Below are positions 15,842-22,935 of a DNA stretch of 36,641 nt, piece by piece. The translations under genes were made by a program, and so were the position numbers. The stretch is from Microbacteriaceae bacterium (lineage in GTDB: Bacteria; Actinomycetota; Actinomycetes; Actinomycetales; Microbacteriaceae): assembly GCA_014378715.1 (NCBI GenBank), contig JACMNE010000060.1, positions 1-36,641 on the forward strand, written 5' to 3'. Below the pieces are notes generated by a model that worked only from the letters and a program-made list of their open reading frames with translations, was not told the DNA's origin and ran no database searches. The first letter of the stretch is position 1, and each line of letters begins with the position of its first letter.

Positions 15842-16384
15842 TCAGTCCTGGGCGAGGATCGAGTACAGCCGGCGACGTGCCTCATCGAGGATCGTCACGG
15901 CCTGCTGCACCTGCTCCGGCGTGCCGGTGCGTGCCACCTGCGCGGCGGCCTGCGCCAGCTCGACGCCGGCCTTGGGCAGGGCCGTGCGGCTGGTGCCGGT
16001 CGAGCCGGAGTTCGCGAACGGCGACGACGTGTCGGCGTGGGCCGCAGCCTCGCGCCCCTCGCCGGTCAGGGAGTAGATCTTGCGCCCGTTGGACTCCTCG
16101 GCGCTGACCAGGCCCTCGTCGGAGAGCAGCTGCAGCGTCGGGTAGACCGATCCCGCGCTGGGCTTCCAGCTGCCGCCGCTGCGCTCCTCGATCTCGTGGA
16201 TGATCTGGTAGCCGTGCATCGGCTGCTCCGCAAGGAGGGCGAGGATGGCGGTGCGCACCTCGCCACGTCCGGCGCGGGTGCCGGTCTGCTTGTCGAATCT
16301 CGACCGCATCTCTTCCATGACCTGCCACATGCCGTCCATGTTGTTGCCCTTGCCGAATCCGCCTGCTGGGAATGAATTGCCCAT
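15842..16384 (-). CDS. PadR-family transcriptional regulator
   Basis: A 180-residue regulator. A Gly-rich N-terminal tail (residues 1-40) precedes the PadR winged helix (AILALLAEQPMHGYQIIHEI, then SVYPTLQLLSDEGLV). A C-terminal helical region (AQAAAQVARTGTPEQVQQA) probably forms the dimer. AGGAGGA six bases before ATG 16384 fixes the start; the longer upstream frame is discarded. It is the first gene of a two-gene operon with the ABC1-type kinase, four bases apart. PadR proteins with this Gly-rich head are common in actinobacteria and usually repress themselves and adjacent membrane genes in response to small hydrophobic compounds. Confidence 0.9.
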   Translation of the reverse strand: MGNSFPAGGFGKGNNMDGMWQVMEEMRSRFDKQTGTRAGRGEVRTAILALLAEQPMHGYQIIHEIEERSGGSWKPSAGSVYPTLQLLSDEGLVSAEESNGRKIYSLTGEGREAAAHADTSSPFANSGSTGTSRTALPKAGVELAQAAAQVARTGTPEQVQQAVTILDEARRRLYSILAQD

Positions 16385-16410
16385 GATGTTTCCTCCTCTA
16401 GGAACGCGAA

Positions 16411-16430
16411 CGATACATAACGATACGTCG
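16411..16430 (-). promoter_or_regulatory. candidate PadR operator (direct repeat)
   Basis: CGATACATAA followed at once by CGATACGTCG gives two near-identical half-sites exactly ten bases (one helical turn) apart. They lie 27-46 bases upstream of the PadR start. The ATAC/GTAT core resembles known PadR sites, which makes autorepression likely. Confidence 0.45.
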
Positions 16431-16632
16431 CTCATTCATGCGGATGTCGCGTTCCCGACGTCATCTCAGGCACTGTCTAGCCACTGCCCAGAAAGCTACA
16501 CGGCCTTCTTGGACAACCACCCGGCAGAGGAGTTTCGCCGCCGCCTCCCGGGGTGTGAGGACTGCCTACGACTGGCAGAGCGCGATGACAATGCCTTGCC
16601 AGCGGAATTTTCCCCTGCTTGAGTAGCGGTTG

Positions 16633-16673
16633 CCTCAACCTCCGTTGAGTGCAGACCGACGAGGGTTGAGGGA
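16633..16673 (+). promoter_or_regulatory. 5' leader with mutually exclusive hairpins at the ribosome site
   Basis: CCTCAACC (16633-16640) can pair with GGTTGAGG (16664-16671), which covers the GAGGGA ribosome site of the next gene. The same left arm can instead form a tight hairpin: CTCAAC (16634-16639), loop CTCC (16640-16643), GTTGAG (16644-16649). Only one pairing can exist at a time. The rest of the gap 16385-16676 shows only the PadR control region. Confidence 0.35.
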
Positions 16674-16676
16674 ACG

Positions 16677-17447
16677 ATGACCATGGCCCGCGACATCCGC
16701 TTCTCGGCATGGAGGCAGAAATTCGTCGTCGAGGAGCGGTACCTCGAGCCGGACGCCCGTCGCCGCTTGTACACAGTCGCCGCGAGCATGATGGTGATCG
16801 GCGCGGTGGCCTTTGTGGTGATTCTGATCGGCGTGGCGACGCAGACGGGATTTGAGCGGCTGGACGCGCCAGTGGAGGCCTGGTTCGACGCGCACGTGTC
16901 CGAGGCGACGACGGGATTCATGATCGCCCTCGCGATCGTCTTCGGGCCGGTCGCGCTCCCCGTCATCATCCTCGTGGTGCTCGTCGGCTGGATCGTCACG
17001 GCCAGGCACCTCTGGCGGCCCCTGCTTCTGGCCTGCGGCATGGCCACCGGAGTGGTGCTGGCGCAGGTCCTCGCCCCTCTGGTGCAGCATCCGCGACCGC
17101 CGGTCGGACAGATGCTGTTCGGACCGGATCACACGTTCTCATTCCCGTCCGGGCATGTGCTCGGAACGTCCGACTTCCTGCTGATCATGAGCTACCTCCT
17201 CGCGAGCAGGATCCAGCGCAGGTGGGTCACCGTCTGCGCGTTCACCGTCGCGTCGGTCGCAATCCTCGCGCAGATCGTGAGCCGCCTGTACCTCGGCTAC
17301 CACTGGATCAGCGACACCACCGCGTCAGTCGCGCTCTCCTTAGTCATCGTCGGAGCGCTGATCGCCGTCGACGTGCATCGCACGGTGCGTGTACCGAGCG
17401 AGCGAGTGCTCGGCCTGCTTTCCCAGACGCAGCGGGACGGGACGTGA
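16677..17447 (+). CDS. PAP2-family membrane phosphatase
   Basis: A 256-residue membrane protein of the type 2 phosphatidic acid phosphatase family. It removes phosphate from lipid phosphates such as undecaprenyl pyrophosphate or phosphatidic acid at the outer face of the membrane. Motif 2 (FPSGH) and motif 3 (SRLYLGYHWISD) are intact, with both catalytic histidines. Motif 1 reads LAPLVQHPRP, with alanine where the usual lysine of KxxxxxxRP would stand. Five to six membrane helices are visible. In-frame ATG codons at 16677 and 16683 are both possible; the ribosome site GAGGG suits the second slightly better. The leader may form competing hairpins. The DUF1206 gene follows after 43 bases in the same direction. 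Confidence 0.88.
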   Translation: MTMARDIRFSAWRQKFVVEERYLEPDARRRLYTVAASMMVIGAVAFVVILIGVATQTGFERLDAPVEAWFDAHVSEATTGFMIALAIVFGPVALPVIILVVLVGWIVTARHLWRPLLLACGMATGVVLAQVLAPLVQHPRPPVGQMLFGPDHTFSFPSGHVLGTSDFLLIMSYLLASRIQRRWVTVCAFTVASVAILAQIVSRLYLGYHWISDTTASVALSLVIVGALIAVDVHRTVRVPSERVLGLLSQTQRDGT

Positions 17448-17490
17448 GCGTGCCACCCTTAGATCAATCGCCTCCAGAAAGGCATCTTCC

Positions 17491-18300
17491 ATGAGCACAC
17501 AGGCCAAGGCCCGCCGCGCCGCCAACTCGGTGGGAGACAGCCGGGCGCTGAACATCCTGGCCCGCACCGGGTTCGCCGCGAACGGTCTCGTCCACCTCCT
17601 CCTCGGCTACCTCGCCATCCGCGTTGCCGCCAACCAGGCAGGCCAGACCGACCAGTCCGGGGCCCTGGCGGAGGTCGCGAAGCTGCCGGGAGGGGTGATC
17701 CTCCTCTGGGTCGCCGTGGTTGGATTCTTCGCGCTCGGCCTCTGGCTCGTGGTGCAGGCCGCCCTGGGGATCGGGTCGACGTCGAAGAAGCGGTGGGTCC
17801 GGAGCCTCGTCGCCGTGGGGAAGGCGGTCGCCTACATCGCCCTGGGTGTGACGGCACTCACTTTCGCGCAGGGCCAGTCATCCAGTTCCAGCGATTCGAC
17901 GCAGCAGGCCAGCGCGGGTATCCTCGCCCTGCCAGGCGGACAGCTCCTGCTCGGCGGCATCGGCGTGGCCGTCGCCGCGATCGGCGGATACTTCGTCTAC
18001 AAGGGAGTCACAAAGAAGTTCGTCGAGGATCTCGCGGTCCCGCCCGGCACGGCGGGACGGACCGTTCGGGCCCTGGGAGTAGCCGGTTACGTGGCCAAGG
18101 GCATCGCCGTGGTCATCGTCGGGGTACTGTTCGTCGTCGCCGCGGTGACGGTCGACCCCGGCAGCGCGACCGGGCTGGACGGCGCCCTGAAGTCGCTCGC
18201 GGCACTCCCGTTCGGAATGGTGATCTTGATCGCAGTCGGTCTCGGCTTGATCGCCTACGGTGTCTATACCTTTGCGCGGGCCCGCTTCGCGCGGTTGTGA
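17491..18300 (+). CDS. DUF1206 family integral membrane protein
   Basis: A 269-residue protein made of three repeated units of two membrane helices each, the DUF1206 arrangement. Units begin at about residues 20 (LNILARTGFAANGLVHLLLG), 105 (VGKAVAYIALGVTAL) and 190 (VAGYVAKGIAVVIVG). Each has the family pattern of an aromatic/Gly helix followed by a small-residue helix. A Ser-rich loop lies between units two and three. AGAAAGG eight bases before the ATG supports the start. DUF1206 proteins are widespread in actinobacteria and have no established role. The preceding PAP2 gene may be in the same transcript. Confidence 0.9.
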   Translation: MSTQAKARRAANSVGDSRALNILARTGFAANGLVHLLLGYLAIRVAANQAGQTDQSGALAEVAKLPGGVILLWVAVVGFFALGLWLVVQAALGIGSTSKKRWVRSLVAVGKAVAYIALGVTALTFAQGQSSSSSDSTQQASAGILALPGGQLLLGGIGVAVAAIGGYFVYKGVTKKFVEDLAVPPGTAGRTVRALGVAGYVAKGIAVVIVGVLFVVAAVTVDPGSATGLDGALKSLAALPFGMVILIAVGLGLIAYGVYTFARARFARL

Positions 18301-18358
18301 CCGTCCCGAACCAGGAGGTGCGCTGGGCACGTTGTCACCCACTGGGGATGCTCGCACA

Positions 18359-18378
18359 CGCCCCTACCCCCAGGGGCG
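18359..18378. terminator. bidirectional hairpin terminator
   Basis: CGCCCCT (18359-18365), loop ACCCCC (18366-18371), AGGGGCG (18372-18378): a perfect 7-base stem between two convergent genes. It overlaps the stop codon of the leftward kinase-regulator gene. No T-tract is present, as is common in GC-rich actinobacteria. Confidence 0.5.
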
Positions 18379-20247
18379 CACCGGATCGGGCTCGTGGCCG
18401 TACCTGCTCGCCAGCATGGTGCGGTTGCGCGCCCCGGTCTTGCGCAGGATCGAGCCCACGTGCTTCTCCACCGTCTTGGCGGAGATCCCCAGTTCGCGGG
18501 CGATCTGCTTGTCAGCCATCCCCCGGATGACCATCACGCGCACCTGCTTCTCCCGGGAGGTGAAGCCGCCGACCTCCGCTTCACTCGCAACATCACCGAG
18601 AAGGTGGTCGAAGATGTCGCCCTCGACGAGCGCCTGGCCCTGGCCGGCGGCGACGAGGATGCGCGCGATCGTGTCCCCGCTGGCGCGCTGGCTGACAAAC
18701 CCGCGCACACACGCCTGGCGGGCCGACCGCACCTCGTCCGCGGTGGGGGTGTCGGTGAGCACTACGATCGCGACTCCGCGGTCCAGCTCGCGGATCGCCG
18801 CCAGCACCCCGGTCGTGTCCTGATTGAGCATGGCGAGGTCCATCAGCACAACATCCGGGCGGAGCAGTTCGTAGGCCTCGAGGAGCTGGTCGGTCGAGCC
18901 GATCTCCGCCGCCACTCGGATCGCCGGCTCGGCCAGGCTCAGCAGGCGCACGAGCCCGGCGCTGATCACCGGATGATCGCTGGCGACCAGGATCCTCCAC
19001 TGGGGCTGGCCGATGATGCCCGGCGCCGGCGGGCGGTCCGGCAGAGTGGCGCGCACGGTGGTCCCCCAGCGCGGCGTGGTGTCGATGTGCAGCTCGCCGC
19101 CGAGGTGGGCGGCGCGGGAGGTCATCCCGTGCAGTCCCAGGCAGCCGGACGGCAGGATGGAGTGGTTCCCGTGCGCCGCGGCGAGGTCGAATCCGCGGCC
19201 GTCGTCCTCGACGACGACCACGAGCGCACCAGAATCGTAGATCAGGCCGACGCGCACTGCGGCAGCCTGCGAGTGGGAGACCACATTGCTGAGCGCCTCC
19301 TGCACGATCTTGAAGGCCTGGTGGGAGATCTCCGGGGCGAGCGGGCGGATGTCTCCGATCACCGTCAGCCGGGTCGCGGCACCGCACATCACCTCCACCC
19401 AGTCCAGCTCCGACGCTACGGCCTCCTCGATGGTGCGACCGGAGAGCGCGGCGGGGTCCATCCCGAGCACCGTCCGGCGCGTCTCGCTGAGGGCGTCGAG
19501 GGCGAGCGCGCGGGCACTGCCGATGTGCCGCAGGACCGCAACCTGACCACCCTGCCGTTCGCCGGCCGCCTCCGCCTCCGCCTCCGCCTCGTCGAGACTG
19601 ACCAGCAGGGTGGCGAGGGACCGGCCCACCGTCTCGTGCACATCCCGCAGGGCACGCTCGCGTTCCGCCGTCACCGCCGCCTCGCGGTCGCGCACCGAGG
19701 CCTTCTCATGGAGCTCGGAGTTGACCAGCGCGATGGCCGCATGGCTGGCGAAGAGTTCCGCCAGGTGGGCCTCCTCCGGGGTGAACACCCGGTCCCGGTC
19801 GGGGCTGAACACGATGAATGCGCCGACGATACGCGGGCCCCACTGGATCGGCACCCCGATGACCGCGCAGTTCCACCGCGGGTCGTCTGGCGGGATGTGA
19901 CCGCGCTCGATGCTGCAGTAGGCGTCCAGGACGACGGTCGAGCGACGGTCGACGACCTGCCCGGTGAGCCCTTCCTTCAGGGAGAACGTCTGCCCCTGTT
20001 GGCAGCCGACCCCGATGTCGATCTTCTTCGTGTAGGTGCCGCCGACCTCGTCGACGAGGGCGATCGACCCCGACTCGCACCCCAGCAGGGAGGCCGCGTG
20101 GGCCAGGATCCGCCCCAGGAGCGGCTGAAGGTCGAATCGGCCGGTCAGGTCCCGCGCCAGCTCGGCGACCCAGTCCTGGCCCGGGTCCGCGCCAATCGTC
20201 AGCCCGCGACGGACCACGGTGGCGAACTCCAGCTCGACGTCGGTCAT
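18364..20247 (-). CDS. one-chain GAF / histidine kinase / receiver / LuxR regulator
   Basis: A 627-residue protein that joins a complete two-component system in one chain. A GAF sensor spans about residues 35-180. A NarX/DegS-type dimerisation helix carries the phospho-His at His204 (RDVHETVGRS). An HATPase domain follows, with the N-box near Asn321 and DDGRGFD. A receiver domain spans about 417-530 with acceptor Asp470 (VVLMDLAM), and a LuxR/NarL helix-turn-helix lies at 563-612 (TSREKQV, QIARELGISAKTVEKHV). The receiver is slightly degenerate: the acidic pair reads SDHP, and the conserved lysine is replaced (GFVSQRAS). GAGGAGG before ATG 20247 fixes the start. It follows dhaK by 133 bases on the same strand and probably regulates the adjacent kinase/aldolase operon. 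Confidence 0.9.
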   Translation of the reverse strand: MTDVELEFATVVRRGLTIGADPGQDWVAELARDLTGRFDLQPLLGRILAHAASLLGCESGSIALVDEVGGTYTKKIDIGVGCQQGQTFSLKEGLTGQVVDRRSTVVLDAYCSIERGHIPPDDPRWNCAVIGVPIQWGPRIVGAFIVFSPDRDRVFTPEEAHLAELFASHAAIALVNSELHEKASVRDREAAVTAERERALRDVHETVGRSLATLLVSLDEAEAEAEAAGERQGGQVAVLRHIGSARALALDALSETRRTVLGMDPAALSGRTIEEAVASELDWVEVMCGAATRLTVIGDIRPLAPEISHQAFKIVQEALSNVVSHSQAAAVRVGLIYDSGALVVVVEDDGRGFDLAAAHGNHSILPSGCLGLHGMTSRAAHLGGELHIDTTPRWGTTVRATLPDRPPAPGIIGQPQWRILVASDHPVISAGLVRLLSLAEPAIRVAAEIGSTDQLLEAYELLRPDVVLMDLAMLNQDTTGVLAAIRELDRGVAIVVLTDTPTADEVRSARQACVRGFVSQRASGDTIARILVAAGQGQALVEGDIFDHLLGDVASEAEVGGFTSREKQVRVMVIRGMADKQIARELGISAKTVEKHVGSILRKTGARNRTMLASRYGHEPDPVRPWG

Positions 20248-20380
20248 GTTCGTCCTCCTCGACGACGTGCCCCGCCGCACCCGCGGCTGAAGCCACCCTA
20301 GCCGCACGCCTGAAGATTCCTCCGTGCGAGTTTGCTGGGACTTCCCGGAGGGCCTCTCCCGTCGCTCACCACCCGACCGC

Positions 20381-21376
20381 TCAGAACACCCGGATGGGCA
20401 CCTCCGCCGGGTCGAGGAGCAGCGACTCGATCTCCTCGTCGAGCCGCACGAGGGTGATCGACGCCCCGGCCATGTCGAGCGAGGTGCAGTACTCGCCGAC
20501 GTAACTGCGCCCGACGCTGATCCCCTGCTCGGCGAGACGTTTGTGCGCCTGCCCGTAGAGGATGTACAGCTCGCTGATCGGGGTGCCACCGAGTCCGTTG
20601 ACCATGAGCGCCACGCGGTCGCCGGCGGTGAACGGCAGGTCGCTGACGATGGGGGTGAGCAGCTCCTCGACGATCTCGTTCGCGGTCATCATCTTGGCGC
20701 GGCGGCGGCCCGGCTCCCCGTGGATGCCGACGCCGAGTTCGATCTCGTCCTCGCCGAGCTCGAACAGCGGGCTGCCCTTCGCCGGAGGGGTGCAGGCGGT
20801 GAGGGCCACGCCCATGGTGCGGGTCACCGAGTTGACCTTCTCGCCGATGCGGATCACCTCGTCGAGGTCAGCACCGCGCTCCGCCGCCGCGGCAACCGCC
20901 TTGATCACGAAGAAGTTTCCCGCAACGCCGCGCCGGCCGATCGTATAGGTCGAGTCCTCCACCGAGACGTCGTCGTTGATGAACAGGGTGCGCACGTCGA
21001 TCCCCTCAGCGGATGACATCTCCTGCGCCATGTCGAAGACCATCTTGTCTCCGGTGTAGTTGTTCACCAGTAGCAGCACCCCCTTGGGCGACGCGAGCAG
21101 CTTGGTCGTGTTGTAGACGTAGTCGAACGGCGGGGCGGCGAATACGTCGCCGGGGCAGGCCGCGTCGAGCATCCCCTTGCCCACGATCATCACGTGGGCC
21201 GGCTCGTGGCCCGAGCCGGATCCCTGCACGATCGAGACCTTGTTCTGGTCCGGGCCGTCGGCGCGCATGATCAGGTTGTACTCGGGCACGTACTTGAGCG
21301 TGTCCGGGTTGGCCAGGGCGAGGCCCTCGAGCATCTCGGGCACGAACTGCTGCGGGTTGTTGATGAACTTCTTCAT
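20381..21376 (-). CDS. dhaK: dihydroxyacetone kinase subunit DhaK
   Basis: A 331-residue DhaK subunit, the usual length. It binds the ketose substrate covalently through a histidine and presents it to DhaL for phosphorylation. The covalent His is His219 (GVGIHGEPG). The second active-site His57 lies in QGSGSGHEPAH, and NNYTGD and NDDVSVED match the family. GGAG before the ATG supports the start. It is the last gene of the leftward operon, 42 bases after dhaL. No DhaM phosphocarrier is present, so the donor is probably ATP. Close relatives of this family phosphorylate erythrulose or apulose instead of dihydroxyacetone, so the substrate should be treated as open. Confidence 0.92.
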   Translation of the reverse strand: MKKFINNPQQFVPEMLEGLALANPDTLKYVPEYNLIMRADGPDQNKVSIVQGSGSGHEPAHVMIVGKGMLDAACPGDVFAAPPFDYVYNTTKLLASPKGVLLLVNNYTGDKMVFDMAQEMSSAEGIDVRTLFINDDVSVEDSTYTIGRRGVAGNFFVIKAVAAAAERGADLDEVIRIGEKVNSVTRTMGVALTACTPPAKGSPLFELGEDEIELGVGIHGEPGRRRAKMMTANEIVEELLTPIVSDLPFTAGDRVALMVNGLGGTPISELYILYGQAHKRLAEQGISVGRSYVGEYCTSLDMAGASITLVRLDEEIESLLLDPAEVPIRVF

Positions 21377-21418
21377 GGGGTCTCCGTCTCGAGGCGATTT
21401 TCGGATGAATCGTGGGTG

Positions 21419-22057
21419 CTAGTGGGAGTCCCACTCGGCGATGATGCGTTCGATGATGATGGCGATGGCCACGGCGCCAGCGTCTGGTGACCCGATGCTG
21501 CGGGTTCCGCTGTAGCTGGCCCGCCCCCGCTTCGCCTCGAGCGTGCTCGTGGCGTCGGCGCAGGCGCGAGCGGTCCGCGCGAACGCGGCACGGCACTCGT
21601 CCGCGCTGGCGCCGGCGACGATTTGGCGCTCCAGCTCCTCGGTCGCCGGGACCAGGGCGTCGAGCAGGGTCTTGTCGCCCAGGCTGGCGTTCCCCCGCGC
21701 CTGGATTCCCTCCGCGGCCGCGCGGAGTATGGCGACGACGGCGGGTCCGTCGACCATCGCGAAGTTCTTCGCCGTGGCCGACGCCCGCAGGAAGGCGGTG
21801 CCCCAGAGCGGGCCGGAGGTGCCGCCGATGCGGCTCGAGATCGCCAGCGCGATCTGCTGCAGGAAGGTGGCGACGTCGTCGCGCTTGTAGCTGTCCCAGT
21901 CGCTGAGCACCTTCTCGAAGCCGCGGGCCAAGGAGTACCCGAGGTCGCCGTCGCCGACGACAGCGTCGAGGTCGCCGAACTCCTTCTCGTTGTCGACGGC
22001 GGTCTGCGCGAGGGTGTGCACGACGTACTCGACGTCGGCGAGGTCGGCAGTGGTCAT
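21419..22057 (-). CDS. dhaL: dihydroxyacetone kinase subunit DhaL
   Basis: A 212-residue DhaL subunit, the all-helical nucleotide-binding part of the kinase. Asp31, Asp36 and Asp38 (LDAVVGDGDLG) match the Mg-binding aspartates. GGTSGPLWGTAF is the phosphate-binding loop, and GSPDAGAVAIA near the C terminus is the usual closing motif. It overlaps the preceding phosphatase gene by four bases and precedes dhaK by 42, so the three are co-transcribed. In PTS-type systems the bound ADP is rephosphorylated by DhaM; without DhaM the subunit is expected to exchange ATP directly. Confidence 0.92.
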   Translation of the reverse strand: MTTADLADVEYVVHTLAQTAVDNEKEFGDLDAVVGDGDLGYSLARGFEKVLSDWDSYKRDDVATFLQQIALAISSRIGGTSGPLWGTAFLRASATAKNFAMVDGPAVVAILRAAAEGIQARGNASLGDKTLLDALVPATEELERQIVAGASADECRAAFARTARACADATSTLEAKRGRASYSGTRSIGSPDAGAVAIAIIIERIIAEWDSH

Positions 22058-22935
22058 GATGTCTCCGTGATCGTTGGGGTGAAGGGGGCGGAGGGGTGCG
22101 GGGCGGCGAGGACGGCCTGCAGGGTGGCGAGCGACACCACGCCTGGCACGTCGACACCGACGGGATTGCCCAGCACCCCAGCGGATGCCTGCCCAGCGGA
22201 TGCCTGCCCGGCGGATGTCGCGCCCTCCGACTGGCCCTCGGCATCACCGAGGGAGGTCACGACCAGCGACGCACCGGTGAAGTCCTCACCGCGGGTGTAT
22301 CCGCTGACGGTCACCACGGTGCGCAGCCCCGCGGCGAGCGCGGCACGGAGCCCGTTGGAGCTGTCCTCGACGACAACGGCCTCGTCCGGGTCGAGGTGGA
22401 GTTCGCGGAGCGCGAGCAGGTAGATGTCGGGGGCTGGCTTCTTGTGTGGCACGACGTCGCCGGCAAAGACCGCGAAGTGCGCGGCAAGCTGCTCGCCGAC
22501 GGCGTGGGTCAACACGGCGCGGACGGCCGGTTCCGCCGAGGTGGACGCCACGGCGAGGGTCCAGCCCGCGTTGTGCGCCTCTTCGGCGATCCTGGCGATC
22601 CCAGGGCGGGCCGGCATCACGCCGGAGTCCACCATCTCGGTGTAGACCGCGGTCTTGCGCCGGTGCCAAGCGAGGATCGCCTCCTCCACCGCGGCATCGT
22701 CGGTGAGGCCGAGTTCGGTGGTGAGTTCGGGGGTGAGGATGCTGCGCATCCGCTCCTTCCCTCCGCTGATCCTCACCTTCTCGGCGTAGTCCTCCACACT
22801 CCATTGCACGGGCACGTTGAAGTCGCGGAAGGTCTGGTTGAAGGCCGGCAGATGGCCGTACTGCTCCGTGTCGGCGAGCACCCCGTCGCAGTCGAAGATG
22901 ACGGCGGGCACCTCAGCGACCGCCCCGGCCGGCAC
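22054..22935 (-). CDS. HAD-superfamily phosphatase with a repetitive C-terminal tail
   Basis: A 293-residue haloacid-dehalogenase-type hydrolase of the CbbY/beta-phosphoglucomutase branch. Motif I is VIFDCDGVLADT (Asp nucleophile and acid/base Asp). Motif II is VASTSAEP, motif III is HKKPAPDIY with the lysine, and motif IV is VVEDSSNG. The core ends near residue 225. A tail of about 65 residues follows, with a short tandem repeat (SAGQASAGQASAG) encoded by nearly three copies of a 15-base unit at 22179-22220. The gene overlaps the aldolase gene by 23 bases and dhaL by four. In this context it may remove phosphate from a sugar phosphate made or used by the aldolase. Confidence 0.88.
   Translation of the reverse strand: MPAGAVAEVPAVIFDCDGVLADTEQYGHLPAFNQTFRDFNVPVQWSVEDYAEKVRISGGKERMRSILTPELTTELGLTDDAAVEEAILAWHRRKTAVYTEMVDSGVMPARPGIARIAEEAHNAGWTLAVASTSAEPAVRAVLTHAVGEQLAAHFAVFAGDVVPHKKPAPDIYLLALRELHLDPDEAVVVEDSSNGLRAALAAGLRTVVTVSGYTRGEDFTGASLVVTSLGDAEGQSEGATSAGQASAGQASAGVLGNPVGVDVPGVVSLATLQAVLAAPHPSAPFTPTITETS

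Noticed and set aside
14119-16107. 662-residue rightward open frame across the ABC1-type kinase gene
   Set aside because: Its sequence is a charged, low-complexity mirror of the kinase gene, whose catalytic motifs are unmistakable on the other strand.
18394-20301. 635-residue rightward open frame opposite the kinase-regulator gene
   Set aside because: It has no recognisable domain, while the leftward frame contains GAF, kinase, receiver and LuxR motifs in order.
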